DNA from: Mucidula mucida
Lineage: Eukaryota; Basidiomycota; Agaricomycetes; Agaricales; Physalacriaceae
Reading direction: 5' to 3'
NCBI GenBank assembly: GCA_015501055.1
Contig: JADNYV010000088.1
Coordinates: 81,160 to 145,159 of the forward strand
Length of the DNA: 64,000 nt
Shown one piece after another: positions 1 to 12,299 of this stretch (position 1 is its first letter; each line of letters starts with the position of its first letter). The position numbers and the translations under genes were made by a program. The notes beneath the pieces were generated by a model. That model did no database searches. It worked only from the letters and a program-made list of their open reading frames with translations, and was not told the DNA's origin.

Positions 1-2356
1 TCCTCAATCGTCTGCTTCGATGACGACGCAACAATCTCGGACTCTTCCTCTTCTTCCTTGACCTCGACCACTTCTACCGGGTCCGTCTGAATCTCCATTT
101 CTGCAGTCTCGCGCTGAGGCGGAGGAAGGGTGATATAGACAGGTTCCGCTACCGGTTCAGGTTCCGTTTGTATGCTGAAGGAAGACACCTTTGGTGGTGG
201 TGGCGGAGGTGTAGTTTGGGCAGCGCTCGACTTTAGGAATAGCGCAGGTTCATACTGCACAGAGCTGTCGCTGTACTCCTTGAGTTCCTCGTGCGTAGTG
301 ATAGTCTCCACCCTATTTGCCCGACTAGCCACTTTCTGAATAATCGTCAGCAAGGACATGGTGAGATATGAATGCACATACTCTTTTGCGCGTAATGATT
401 GTTTGAACGAAAGACTCGCCATCGCTCCCATCCTCCACCGTCGTCTCCTCTTCTTCTTCCGTTGGAGCAGCCTCCTCCTCCTCGTCACCACCCCAGCCAT
501 CCTTCATGCGATTAGCCAGCTCCGCCCCCAGAGTCTTGCTCATTGTGTTTGCGCGACTTGACGTGCCGCTGCTCGACCCGCCTTGTGCCACAGTAAGGTT
601 GTTTCGAAGTTCGTCCATGTCGAAGCGCATGCGGTCGATAGTTTCTTTGAGCAGTAGATTTTCCTGCTTCTGCTCATCGAGCTGTGCTTGGACCTGCTGT
701 GCAACTTCCAACTCGGCTTCGAGATGTGCGATACGCGCTTCGTACGCCTCGCTTGCAAGTTTGTATTTATCACTCTCGACGTCTTGAGTGTACTGGTTCT
801 CCCTGAGTGTACGAATTTGCTCGTCGCGTTGACGCAAATCGGCTCTATATGATTCCGAATTGGCTTGGGGAGATGGTCAGATTACGTCGTACGAAATGCT
901 GCTGTGACTTACTGCATTGCTCTTGGTAAGATTTCTGTAATGAGGCATAGTTACTCCGCGCGTTTTCAAGCGCTTTCGTGGTTTTGGCAATCTCCGCTTC
1001 TAATGAGCTTATAAGAGTCGTATTGGCGCGCTAAAACGATGTCAGAAGGGCAAGAGACTGAGATTAATCAACAAACCTCTTTATTTCGAAGGTCTTTTTC
1101 GTCTCGTTTACTGGCGCTGAGCTCGCTGGACAACTCGTCCAACTTGATCTGATAGTTTTCAACCTCGTTTTCGTGCTCCTCGATCCTACGCCGAAGAAGG
1201 CGGTCCGACTCTGCTGCTCGCTGGGAAAGTTCTTGGTTGACCTTTTGCAAGGCCTCGAGCCGTTCAGACTGTTCCATGGACACTGTTGAGCTCGCCACTG
1301 ACCGGTCCATGACCAGACCAAGTGCGTCATCGTCGTCTTCACTATCAGAGTCGGTTGAGCGGGGCATGGCAAGGGTCGACACCGATTTAATGAATTCCTG
1401 ATCGTCACGCTCGCCGCGATAATCGTAGGAGGCGGTAGAGTCGTGACTATCATCGGGTGATGAGTAGTCATGATCATCATAGGGGCTCGAGCGTTTAGGT
1501 GTCTTCTGGTGACGTTGACTGGCGCGAGAAGCTGGACGCGAAGAGTGGCGAAAGGGAGGGGATGCAAGAGAGGTATGGAGATCAGGTGACATGCTGCCAG
1601 TCGTCGGGGAGGTGGGATTGGAGGGGTCTCGGCTACGTGTACGAGATAGGGAACGGCCAAACGCGCCAGACTAGGCACTGATCAGTAAAGAGCAACAAAG
1701 CCGAATATGCGGAATACCCACCTCCGAGTCACTACGGTTGCCAGCATCGCTCTTCCGACGACTGGGTGGCGCTGGCCGACTCGCCCAGCTCGACGGCGCA
1801 TTATTCCCAAGTGGTGTTGAGCGTTGCCTGCGGTGGGTATCAAATACAGAGTTCTTGGGTGTCTGTGGTGGTCCTCTCGACGACGGCCGACTACCGCTAT
1901 GCTGGTACGACGTGCCCTCCGAGTCCGTGCTCGATGAGCGCGGCCGGAATTCGAGCTCATCGCGATCACTGTTACGCCCTCGCAATTCCATATCGTGTTC
2001 CAGCTCCGGGCTATCTGTCGGCGAGCTCTTGGTCAATGCCGCGAGCAGTCCGACTAAAGACGCGGGCGTGACGAGCAATCCCGGCTGTTGCTCTGCAAAG
2101 TTTCGTAGTTGGGCCAGGTCGCTGTCGGAGAGTATTTCGCGGCCGTCGTGCATGTCCGTCAAAGCGCGAAATATCTCGGGGAGCACCTCGACGGGCACGC
2201 AGTCGTCGCCGTCCGCATTGCTCGTCACAGACGGGTGTTCGCTAAATACGGTTTCGAGATTTTCTTGTATGTCTGCTATAGAATCGCGGTTTCGCCCATG
2301 GGTTTCCTACAAGAATGTCAACAAATCTGTACAGAAAAGTCAAGTAAACGCACCAT
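1..2356 (-). CDS. Coiled-coil protein, 3' end outside the window
   Basis: Multi-exon gene running off the left edge. I place the start codon at 2356-2354, followed at once by a 47-nt intron (2353-2307, GTGCGT...TTGTAG). The frame then stays open through exons near 2306-1724, 1673-1070, about 837-390 and 350-1, with short introns between. The N-terminal half is Ser/Arg-rich and probably disordered. It is followed by long heptad-rich stretches (Glu/Leu/Gln rich, about 1070-1280 and 600-837) typical of a coiled coil, then acidic Glu runs near 430-490. A Pro-rich run and short QTEP/QTDP-like motifs lie in the last visible exon. The architecture loosely recalls fungal cortical or cytoskeletal anchor proteins, but I do not recognise the family and the C-terminus is missing, so no function is assigned. 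Confidence 0.6.
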
Positions 2357-3625
2357 TGTATTAGGGAAAGGTGGCGGTCAAGTGTTAAGATATGTTGGAA
2401 ATAACATAGACTTTGAAACTGTAGGTGGCCAAGAATGAAACGTTGGCCTTGTTTGCGTATTCCCATTGTTGATCACGCGACATCGGGAGTACAAAGCGGT
2501 GACGTCACCAATGTTCCGTGTCGGCCCGAGTGCCGAAAGTTGACCAGCGATCGGATAATATAGTGAGGGATGTATGCACGCGCATATTGGGGACACACGA
2601 AGGAAACGGACCCAAAGGGACGGGGTATCAACCCAACGGGAGTGCTGGCAAAGAAAGGTGATAATCGAAAACCAACCTCGCCCAATCCGCTGATGGTACA
2701 ACTTGAAGGAAGAGGAGCTCAAGAATGCTTTGCGAACTTATGATGCCTTTTCGAAGGAAGTAGCGACTCATTTACTGTCGTACTTTGAAGCGCTGTCGCT
2801 CGATCTTCGCAGCACGCAGCACGCGAATCAACTACGAGGATTCTCATCGCTGACGCCCACCTCTCATATGGACTCTCCAGACCACTAACTATTAGATAAT
2901 AGATGCAATGAATGGCATCTAGGATACACGTCTGCCTTTATAAAGTAGCGCCGATTGGAACAAACTATATCCCAGCCTTCTCATGTCTTCCCCCCATCCC
3001 CGTACAGCCCTCTGCTTCTGCCTTGCGAAGGGAACACGGAACTGCTTCTTTATTGACCACTGAACCACTAAAGATCTGCGCGAAAGTGAAAACGTCACGA
3101 TAATTGGTGCTGCAACAGCGTACTTTCTGCCCACCGAGTGCTGTGATCCTCGAGGCGAGTGAGGTTTGCGATGGCGTAACGGAAAGAAATGTCGGGCATT
3201 GTATGCGTGTAAGAGTGCTTGTCTTTCAACGTGCTCTTATGCTGGATTGATTATGTATCACAGTGAACTCGGAGTATAAGCAGCCGTTTGGCCTTCAAGA
3301 TACTTCAAAACGAAAACGTCAGTGTCTCACGAAACGATTTGGTGACACTGATAATATCTGGGGTCAACATACACTCGTATGGTGATTTGAATGGTAGGAT
3401 CCAAGTTCTCGTCCGCAATAGAGATCTTCCGCTGGATATCATGTTGGGTTAAGGTTCAGTTTGTATTCATTCACCCGCCTCTCCATGAGGTAGATATAGT
3501 TCTCCAGTCGACCTGCAATGAATGCGTTCCGTAAATGTGACGGAGGCCGGCGTGATGCTTCCCGACTATGAAAGGAGATCAATAGTACTGGCTGCGGTAG
3601 TATTTCCGGTACAATACTACGACCA
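2357..3625. other. Intergenic, no gene recognised
   Basis: Only short open frames without introns, start context or recognisable motifs. The left part is presumably the promoter and 5' leader of the minus-strand coiled-coil gene; the right part is the 3' flank of the lipase gene. Confidence 0.5.
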
Positions 3626-5919
3626 TTAATCCCGAGGAGAAGATGCTATACAGATCCTTGCTTTAGCGCCCAAAAAGTTGTTGAAGAGAAAAGTTGGTCC
3701 ACAAACAACGTCATCAATACTGTACACACGTACACGCCAGGTTTGGCCAGAGACGCGACATCTACACAACCGTAAATACTTTCTCGAATACTGCCTCTGT
3801 ACTCTTCTGCCATTCCTCGGATACTTTCTCGATGAGAGGCGTATCGGCGAATCTACATACGATGTCAGGCTATAGGTGCCTAGTTTTGGAGAAAACACGT
3901 ACTCCCACGTACAGGTTCCGACGAGGCGCAATTCCCGGACATCAGACTTCACGGTAACAACCGCGGCGGCTACGACAACGCCATCTGCGTAGAAGGATAT
4001 TTCGACCTCCTTCGGATTCGTCGCCCGAATGACGCACCCCGTATCAACGCCGTACAAATCTTTCAGCGAATTGCAATACAGTGTTACGCTGTCTGGGACG
4101 ATGTCTGTAGCATCTCCCCATGCAGTGATCTCGCCAACCAGCGAAGCCACCTGGAAAGTACCCAGTACGCATTGGTCGACGCTGTCAATCGAGAAAGCGC
4201 ACTGCGTCGAAGCGACTGAAAAGTTCTGCGGCTTTACTGATTCCACAAGACGCTCGTCCACGGCGCGTGATGACGCATTCTTGTAGTAGTCAATACCCCC
4301 CAGGGCACTTACAGCCATCCGGAAATCGTCCTGTCCGGACGGGCGTTTACCCGTCGTGGCGTATGTCAGAGACTTGTAGTACTCTTCAGTGTCTATATCA
4401 CGTTGAGGAAATCAGTAAGAATCACTGCCGAAAATAGCACATACAATGTGGCTTTATTGCCGTCGGAATCGCCCACGTTGGGTGAGTCCCAATCTCTGAA
4501 GGTCCAGGTACAGGCTTCATGTCATTGTAGATTTTATACAGTGCATCGACGTGGATGAACGGATCCCTCGAGATCGGCCACGGGGGCGACGCTGGGACCT
4601 TTGTGACATAGTCTCCCTTGTTGACGATGCGCCACGCGGAGCCGCAGGGCGCAGCGACAGCTGTTCTAAGCGGCTCTGCAAAATCCCCTCGGCCGACACG
4701 CGGAGAGCCAAAGGTGTATAGGTCCCCTGGGGACGCCTTTGTCGTACCGGTCCCATCAATCAGTAGCTGTGCGTAGCACAGCGACGCGTAAGCAGCCCCA
4801 AGCGAGTGGCCCTGAGAACACACCATGAGTCCGTACTACAGGTAAGTGCGACGATTGACATACAGTAACATGCGTAATGGCTGTACTGCTCGCCGACGAA
4901 GAAATGCTTCGTATGGCGTTCTTGACGAGAGCTAAAGTTGATATTAGTACTTAGTAGCGTTGAGGCAACACAGCAACAGGAAAAGCCGTACTAAACGGTT
5001 CGCTGCAAGGCTTCTGAGAGTACGTCGAAAAAATGGGATAATAGAATCCCTGCGAGATTTGTCCTTCAAACAGAAACTGCTTCGGAACTCGAATAGTCAG
5101 TGCAGCAAGAAGATCGTTGATGATTTCCTGCGTGACACTGGTTCCCTACCTTTGAATCAGGTTTCGTACTTATTTCTCAACAAGTTGTCAACGGACCTTG
5201 AATGCAACACCAATGAAAGGGGCGGTGAAGTCCTTTGGAACAAACGCTCCACAGTATGGACCTACAAGGAAGGGATGTCCATCCGGGTGCTTCTCGACAA
5301 GGTCTACCGTGTTGTGAGTAACTCTCGCTCCATGATATCCAGATGCAGCAGCCGCGCGCACCGCAGATCATGATAAACCTCATTCCCCACAAATCGGCCT
5401 GCCGTCATTTGTTGAGTCGCAGCTTGTACACAGATACCCAACATACCAGTTTGTCAATCTGGGCGGTAGACCTTTTGAGCAGGTCCTGAGCCCTCACCAT
5501 CCCATCCACCTCTCGCAACATTTTTACGGCCTGAATGACAAGAGAGTTATCTCTGTGCCTTGAGTCAGACAACACGGCACACATGGAAAAGTAAAACGCA
5601 CCTCAAATACATTGCAGCACTTTCCATGAACGCCATGAAAGCGTTGTTGAAGTCAATCGGAGAGCCCGTCACACCGCCAAAAACACCTGAGAAGATGATT
5701 CATGAGTTACCCTCCAGAAAGCGAGTCGAAGCCCCTACGGTTCGCGACACCCGCCTGGATCTGCGCTTGACTGGCGTTTGTCCATCGGACAAGGTCGTCG
5801 TACCCTGCGCGCGGCTTACCCTCGAACGGCAGATCGATGAGGTCAAGTCCCGCTAGTTGCTCGAGATGACGCTGCCTGATATCTGTTTTGATACGCTCGA
5901 AGATGATGGAATACTCCAT
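3626..5919 (-). CDS. Class 3 lipase (alpha/beta hydrolase)
   Basis: Predicted triacylglycerol lipase/esterase of the fungal class 3 family, about 550-570 residues over about nine exons. The start ATG is at 5919-5917. Splicing gives short exons ending in the oxyanion-side segment ADLWGMRF / GPYCGAF / GVAFKGT, then the nucleophile elbow THVTGHSLGAAYA (around 4805-4830), with the catalytic Ser in GHSLG. A later Asp (NKGDYVTKVP) and His (PFIHVDALY) complete a plausible triad. A roughly 200-residue C-terminal extension follows (exon 4318-3626 and the short segment before it). I see no signal peptide at the proposed start, so it may be intracellular. The frame is intact through the catalytic domain. 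The very C-terminus is uncertain: near 3870-3770 another frame (starting DIVCRFADTPLIEKV) looks more protein-like than the one that stops at 3626. Confidence 0.82.
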
Positions 5920-6792
5920 TGCTACTATGCAGGAGAGAATGTTATGTGGTAGGTGAGATGCGATAGTTCTAGCTTTGGAGGAATTTGGCGGCGAGATTTA
6001 AGATGCTAGGCATTAGCTCGGAGGCAAGAGCTCCGGTGGGACTGGATCACAAGGGCCTCTGTCGCACCATAGAAGAACTTGGGAGGTGCTCCATTACAAC
6101 TGTCAAAAGGATATCTGTATGGAACTATTTTGGTGCATTGCACGTCTGTTCTGAGATAACAGTGGAGCACAGAGCGGCAAACATGGTAATCAAGAATAGG
6201 CGAATTTGAGGATGGTTGACATGCTAAAGAGAATCTCCGTGGGAAACTTTGTCAGCCTTTGCTTTTTTCTCTCGGCTTCCACTTTTGCTTTGCTGAGAAA
6301 AGACGTCTTCGTCGTAAACTAGCTTCCGGATGAATTAAATCAAGGCCCTGAGGCGTAGATAGCGAGACATTGAATCCGGGGTTACACAACCCGGCGAGCA
6401 CATGTGGTGATCTTTCTCAACACATTCAAACTTCTGCGCTTCCAGGAATTGTATGACTAACAGTTTGTTATCATCATTCAATCCTTTGGCTGCAGCCCTG
6501 GCCTAATGCAATCCGTCCATTATAATAGTATTCCATCTCTCGGTCCTACGATATACCTCCTGATGCTTGAGAGAAGAATGATTTCTTATGTATTTTCCCC
6601 GTCTCCATATCACACGACCACATAACAGTAGTTTATGGACATTGTACCGATGTGCAAGGGGGAGCTGGAGCTGACAGAGGCAGAGAAGTTGTCGCTGCGG
6701 CAATAACTGCGCCACGCTCGCCATGCGGGGTTTATATCGACCGGGCTCGTCGCCCATTGTAGTCTGACCACGTACACGAGGTAACTTGACTC
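5920..6792. other. Intergenic, no gene recognised
   Basis: Presumed promoter of the lipase at the left. Its right end (about 6740-6850) resembles the segment before the gene at 10,644, so it probably contains a duplicated promoter. Nothing else is recognisable. Confidence 0.45.
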
Positions 6793-6891
6793 TTGCCTTT
6801 CCTCCACCACCTACACCACAGACGTCTGCTCTCCACGGTCAATAATCCGTTTCTTAACGACTTTCGTCTCAACAACCACGACATATACGCC

Positions 6892-7110
6892 ATGCCCATC
6901 GCTCACAACAACCGTACACCGAACAAAGGCGCTGGTCAAATGGCGACGTCTGATGCCGCGTCGCCCGCTGACCTCTGTGTGTTCGAAGGCGACGATATCA
7001 GAATCAACATTGTTGACCAAGAAGTCGTTGAAACTTGGTTGATTTGGTTTCCTGACGCGTGCAGAGGATCTCACCCACTCCATTTTTCCTATCAGGACGT
7101 CGCCGAATAA
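6892..7110 (+). pseudogene. Degenerate copy of the orphan gene at 10,644
   Basis: An open frame whose N-terminus (MPIAHN...NKGAGQMATSDAASPAD) matches the start of the gene at 10,644 (MLIVHD...NNGAGQMTTMDADTPSD). The DNA just upstream also matches (the pyrimidine-rich TCTTGCCTTTCC and CTGCTCTCCACGGTCAAT blocks against their counterparts at about 10,515-10,595). After about 25 residues the similarity becomes patchy, and the frame stops at 7110 without the later exons of the other copy. The shared part therefore includes promoter and start, and the rest has decayed or diverged. Function unknown. It could instead be a real short gene. Confidence 0.4.
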
Positions 7111-7128
7111 GATACTACCTAATGGCAC

Positions 7129-7550
7129 AAAATTTGCAGATCGTGCGTTATCATCGTTAGATACATCTATCTCTGGCCCAGCATTGTCAATGCATCAGAC
7201 TTCTTTCAACTGGCTATGCGGATACGAGTGTGGCGGCGGCTCAGGACGAAGGGAACCGTAGAAAGGCGCACGTGTAATCGAAGAACAGACGGTTACGGCA
7301 AGACAGGAAGCAGCAGTAGCTCAGGCTCTTTCAAGTTCAAGGGATGAAACAAGCTGTGTTTAAACAAGATATATACAAGACACGGGACTAATTAATAGAT
7401 GGAATGTGACAATCTAAGGCTACAGATGATGATGGACGGAAACAATTAGATGTGATTAGTAGGTAGGTGAGTTATGAGAAATTAGCAGTGAACGGGGACA
7501 AGAGTCGCTTGAAGATAGCTGTTGAGAAAGATTAGCGAGGCGGAAGCCGA
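7129..7550. other. Intergenic, no gene recognised
   Basis: AT-richer spacer between the degenerate orphan copy and the 3' end of the minus-strand zinc-finger gene. No convincing feature. Confidence 0.4.
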
Positions 7551-8372
7551 TCAAAGAATATTTGCGCGTACCGACTGCGGGACTTTCGGGAGGAGGAGCA
7601 AGATCCATAGGGGGTCGTGGCAGTGGTGCATTTTCCGAGCTTGTTTGGTTTCAAAAAGGGCTTCACATCCATGACAATCAAAAGCACTGGAGGAGGAATC
7701 AACACGGATACAACTGAAAGCCGATACAAGAACGTACAGTCCATTGACTTTGTTGCTAATATCGTGAAGAGCCAGGTGCATTTTGAGGCCGCGAGCATTA
7801 CGGAGGGTGTCTCTGCACCCGATCCGAGGACATACGAGAGATTTTCTCTGTAACGCGCCGCACTTGGTCATCTCGGAGATGGTCTCTTTGCGCTGACAGG
7901 ATTTGATAAGAAGAAAGTGCAAAGGACAAAACAATAAACACACAGCATCGGCCAGGATTTGTTCGCAGGCTGGGTCATGCCTAAGTTGCGGGCCTTTGTC
8001 CTCAGAAAGCGTGATGAACTCCAAATATTTGTCCGAGCCCACAAGGGTAGCACCTTCGCTGGATGTGAAAGAGTTGTTGCTGATACGCGACGAAGACGCT
8101 TCGCGATGCGGCACAATGATGGTCAACTTCTTCCGATATCTAGCGGCGATTTCCTGAGCTGGAGACGCAACGGGCACATCACAGGTCTGTCGAGACGCCG
8201 GAAGACTGGGAGCTTGAAACTCCCAAGTACTAGCTGCGTCTTTCTCATTGCAGGAAGCGGTTGAGAAGACGTTGAAGTCGGCGGGGAAGATGGTGCCGTT
8301 GCGCTTTTTAGGCGACGGCGAGCTCGGCTCTTTATTCATGAAGTTGTGGACGAGGGCGCCTAGAGAGACCAT
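7551..8372 (-). CDS. C2H2-like zinc-finger protein
   Basis: A protein of about 240 residues beginning MVSLGALVHNF at 8372. The frame is open further upstream, but a TATA-like box about 85 nt before this ATG argues for this start. Two introns (about 7941-7890, starting GTGTGTTT, and about 7730-7680, starting GTACGTTC) remove non-protein-like hydrophobic stretches. The C-terminal third then has two candidate zinc fingers: C-x4-C-x12-H-x3-H (CPRIGC...HLALH) and C-x2-C-x12-H-x2-H (CHGC...HHCH). The N-terminal part is Ser-rich and low in predicted structure. A nucleic-acid-binding or regulatory role is inferred from the fingers alone; no named family is recognised. Confidence 0.6.
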   Translation of the reverse strand: MVSLGALVHNFMNKEPSSPSPKKRNGTIFPADFNVFSTASCNEKDAASTWEFQAPSLPASRQTCDVPVASPAQEIAARYRKKLTIIVPHREASSSRISNNSFTSSEGATLVGSDKYLEFITLSEDKGPQLRHDPACEQILADAVCLLFCPLHFLLIKSCQRKETISEMTKCGALQRKSLVCPRIGCRDTLRNARGLKMHLALHDISNKVNGLYVLVSAFSCIRVDSSSSAFDCHGCEALFETKQARKMHHCHDPLWILLLLPKVPQSVRANIL

Positions 8373-8455
8373 TGTAGAGAGACGAAGAGTATGTGTAGAG
8401 TATGTGATGGGCGATGGCTGGGAGAGTCTGGCGCGACCAAGAGAGGGAACAAGCC

Positions 8456-8462
8456 TATATAT
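8456..8462 (-). promoter_or_regulatory. TATA-like box of the zinc-finger gene
   Basis: TATATAT about 85 nt upstream of the proposed ATG at 8372 on the minus strand, a normal spacing for a fungal core promoter with a short 5' leader. Confidence 0.4.
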
Positions 8463-10643
8463 CAGCACAAGGCGTTGAATGGCAATGCGCGTGATGCCAT
8501 TGTTGAACGAGTCCACTGATCGAGGAAATCGGATGTTGCCTTATCAGGAAGACAATGGGAGGGTCATTGTACTACTAGGGCCACCGGATCCGGTTGAACC
8601 GTCTGGCCACAGACGCACAATGGAATTTGTCTGTGGATGGATCAGGGTAGTTAATCCCAAAGGCCTCAATAATTGCATGCTTCACTTTGGAACCAGCAGA
8701 ACTCACGCCGGTGAGACTCGAATCTGCAGTCAACCGTCACGAGACTTGAGCGCATTGATCTAGACTGTTGCTCTCGGAGAACCGGTTAAGAGTCCCAATT
8801 GTTCAAGCGTGCAATTGGGCCAATGCTGATACAATGCTTCTGGCGTAACTTTGAGGATATAGGCACCTACAGCAGAACGGGAAGCCACATTTTCGGAAGT
8901 GAGCTATGATGTATGACAAGTTGCGGACTGAAATTGACGTCGGGTTTATGCAGGTGTGCGCTTTCGATTTCAACCAGGCAGGATAGAGGCAGAAGTACCA
9001 CGTTCGTTATAAGCGGAAGTTACATGACGTCTAGGTAGCTGGATTGTTGGCCCTACAATTGCGTGAATGTTTGAACTTTGTACTCAAACTGTCCAATGCT
9101 AGCTGCGGAAAGTGAAAACCTGTTAACACAGGGTAGACTTAATAACATGAACGACTGCAAGTATAAAACGGCGCACCCGACTCTACTTAAGATTCCTAGA
9201 CAAGTTTAGTGAGACAAACAGGAAATTGCGAGCAGCTTGAGGGTAGGTACGAGCCTAACGTGTCGTTAATGCATCCATACCATTGCTTGGTGAATTAGAC
9301 GTGCAGGCGGGGTTGTCTCGCGTAGGATACATCCGCATATCGAAAGCGCCCTCCGAGCGATGCTGTTGGCGCGTTCCGTCTGTATGCGCAATCATCCTCA
9401 GTGCTTTTCCTTGGTCGATAAACCAAAATGTGTCAGACCTCCAGGTGTGTCCTTTAAGATCATCGCGTGCAGTCTAGTAGACAATTAATGCGGAGGCATG
9501 TTCAAAAAGAAGCAAAGACACCGCCATTAGCCGCGTAGACCCATACAACGCCTCTTGGTTGCGTACCCTTTACCGTCGTCCGTGCTGTATGCAGCGCTTG
9601 TCGTCCTGTCCACAGTTGCTGCTGGCCGGAATACGAGTCGTATATGTCCACTGGCGATTGAGAGGGCAGAAAATAATTGTGTGTCTCTTGTTATAGCGAG
9701 GCGTTGGCGAGGTAATGATGGAACTTCCATCATTGGAAGGAAAAAATAACCAATAGTGCTTGCCGCCGGCAGTTTACATCTTTCCTTCCGCCTGATGCCA
9801 ATGGACTAACGTTGCGGGCCTCATCTGACAACACATAGACATCATGAATAGCCGGCTCAGCATGGATGTAATATAATGCTGTTGGATGGCGCTTTCGACT
9901 GGTATTCTCAAGATCAGGCCACAGCATCATATAACTACAAGCTGCGGTGAGTTCTGTCTGTGAGAATATCACTCCAACTGCTTAACTTGCCCAGGGAAAC
10001 CTGAGTGCGTTACCTAGGCTCAATATGTCGTCGAATATCAGATATGTGGCTGCGTCGACGTCACGGTGTTTTGGTGACAATTTGACGAAGGATAAATTGA
10101 ATACGGATTACTCTCGTCGTACAGCGGCCTTTCTTTGCCGCATGTGTACTGAATGCGAATGGAAAGGGAGAGTCAGCGGTCCTTTACCTTATTAATGTCG
10201 CATTCACATTGATTCTGCAATAAAAGCATTGTGTATGGAGCGTCCGTTATCTTCTTACTTGCGAGGCTCATCACGTCTGATGTAGATTTCCCTGTTCCCA
10301 GGTGTGGCGCCATAACAATTTCATGTCAATTGCCGAAATGTAGGTAATATTACTCCTTGAAAAGCATTGAAAGTGTTAGTGAAAAGATATCTTCTGGCTC
10401 TGCCGTCTGTGCTGGTCTATGGGCTTGTCGTTGAATTACCCGATTGGGTGGACAATGGCCACCGGCAACCTCCGGGCTTGCTGTGCATTGTCGTCTGTCC
10501 ACAAGCACGTGGGAATTTTTTGACTCTTTCCTTTCCACCTCAGCGGCACTCTTTGACCACCTGCGACCACCTGCTCTTTACGGTCAATTGCCCGTGTCTC
10601 CCCTTTTCTATTCTCTTTCATTGACCATCGCGACACATCCACT
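8463..10643. other. Long intergenic stretch, no gene recognised
   Basis: Many short open frames on both strands, none longer than about 95 codons and none with recognisable motifs or plausible splicing. The last 150 nt are the promoter/leader of the gene at 10,644 and match the segment before 6892. Confidence 0.5.
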
Positions 10644-11595
10644 ATGCTCATTGTTCACGACGTTGCACTCAACAATGGCGCCGGTCAAATGACAACAATG
10701 GATGCCGACACTCCTTCCGACGCTCAAGAGACCTCCTCATCCGATGCGGATTGCGATGGATTCTTCGAGTCAGAAGGTGTCGTAGATGGCGCTGATGGCC
10801 TTGGTACCTATAACCAGAATGCCGTTGCTGCGTCCTCCCGAGTTCCTCTCCCCGCCGATGATAATCCCTCCGTGGAGGGCTCCACATCTCACGAAAAAGA
10901 GGTTTCTCTACCGAGTTTTAACGCTAAAGACGCGTGCCGTTACTATCAGAACCCGCGCCAGAATGCGGCTCGTGCAGCTGCACGAGTCGTGTTCGTTACC
11001 CCGTTCAGACAAGACGAAGTCGCTCGGGCCCAATCTGCTTTGCGAGGACCACCTCAGGAATTGAGTCGTCGCCCCAAGGCGACAAAGCGTCAAGCCACGG
11101 ACAGCGACACGACGCGCCGCGCCAAAGGAAAGAAGAAGGCGGATCAGCAGGTACTTGATTTTTGTTTAAAGCACGCTTGGCGTGGACTGATCTTGTTATT
11201 TAGAGCAAACCTGACCCATTCAGCTACGCTTCTCCGACATTCCAGTCTCCTCAGGTAGGCGCTCTCTTCTCTTCTCTTTCAATACTGATATAGTCTATCA
11301 GGGGTCCCCCAACATTACATCGTATAGATACATGATTCCTCCGCTAGCCCCCTGCAGCGAACTCGCGCCTTGGCAAGCGCTGTACGTGTTCCAGCATCCG
11401 TACGAGGACGACATGATGTCCCCTGTGCTCATACAGTGGATTGATATGCATCGCTCCCCAGTATTCCCCGAGGAACTCGACCTTGTTTTTGTGATTTGTC
11501 AGAAGGTGCCGGAGGACAGGATCTCGGGTGTGTTGGTGTATATGCAGAGGCCCACTGTCCGAGAAGGAAGAGTTCTCGGAAGATATTTTGAATGA
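10644..11595 (+). CDS. Orphan protein, three exons
   Basis: Proposed exons are 10,644-11,150, about 11,204-11,254 and about 11,303-11,595, giving about 285 residues with the frame intact across both junctions (donors GTACTT and GTAGGC; second acceptor CTATCAG). The N-terminal half is acidic/Ser-rich (DADTPSDAQETSSSDAD). The middle is Arg/Lys-rich with a KGKKKAD stretch that could act in nuclear import. The last exon is more globular (ELAPWQALYVFQHPYEDD). I recognise no domain. The final about 70 nt are also open in another frame (LSEKEEFSEDILNEALEP), which resembles the exon ending at 12,173, so the real 3' end may differ. It belongs to a small local family with the remnant at 6892. Confidence 0.5.
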
Positions 11596-12024
11596 GGCGC
11601 TCGAGCCCGCTTCTGCGCACGCCTTCTATGAAGGAGGAAGGACGTGATTGCTTTGTGTCGTTCTTGCTTATCTGTATATACTTTTCTGTCATGTGTACTT
11701 GTACTCGCGTCCATTATTGGTTCCTTACAGCTTTGAAATGTAGCTATTTATGCTACGTTGAATGACTGAAACTGCCACTGCTTTCCTTTCATCATCGTCC
11801 TACTACAGACAAGTCGCCGTAGTTGGACAGCTCTCGAGTACATGAGACACAGTTGCGGACGGTCTACGCCGGAAACTGCTCTGCTGCCTTACCGAACGGA
11901 ACACGAACGGACTGAAAAGAACTTGAAGACTGCCGTGCCCAAAATGTGCTATGAACGTCGCCCGGTAATAGTACAGTACGTCTGCGCGGCTCTTGGGAGA
12001 ACACTTCACTCATCTTAAAATATG

Positions 12025-12173
12025 TGCAGGACTCGTTCCCAGTGTCGTCAGACTCGGTGGGTCCGAAGAAGCATTCTAAAAAGGAGATATTGGACAAATT
12101 TCAGGACGTGGTGAGTGATGCGACGATTGACCCGGCGCCGTGGTGGATGATGTGGAAGACGTACGAGTAGGAT
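12025..12173 (+). CDS. Possible 3'-terminal exon of another orphan family member
   Basis: After an acceptor-like TGTGCAG at about 12,024 a frame reads DSFPVSSDSVGPKKHSKKEI and ends ...PWWMMWKTYE stop at about 12,173. Its centre (KKEILDKFQDVVSDATIDPA) resembles the alternative C-terminal frame of the preceding gene. Upstream exon(s) could start around 11,800 but I cannot fix them. Weak call. Confidence 0.3.
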
Positions 12174-12299
12174 GGAGTTGTTTTTATTGTACACTTATTT
12201 CTCTTCAAAGTTGGACAATTGTATATAGGTTGTTCCGAGTCAATTCTTCTTGTTATTGAAATGCTATGCTATTTGTTGAACTTGTACTGAACGCTACAC

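Noticed and set aside
5300..5395. Apparent frameshift in the lipase gene
   Set aside because: A GTGCGC...TTGTAG intron joins ADLWGMRFIMIC to GPYCGAF in frame, so no lesion is needed.
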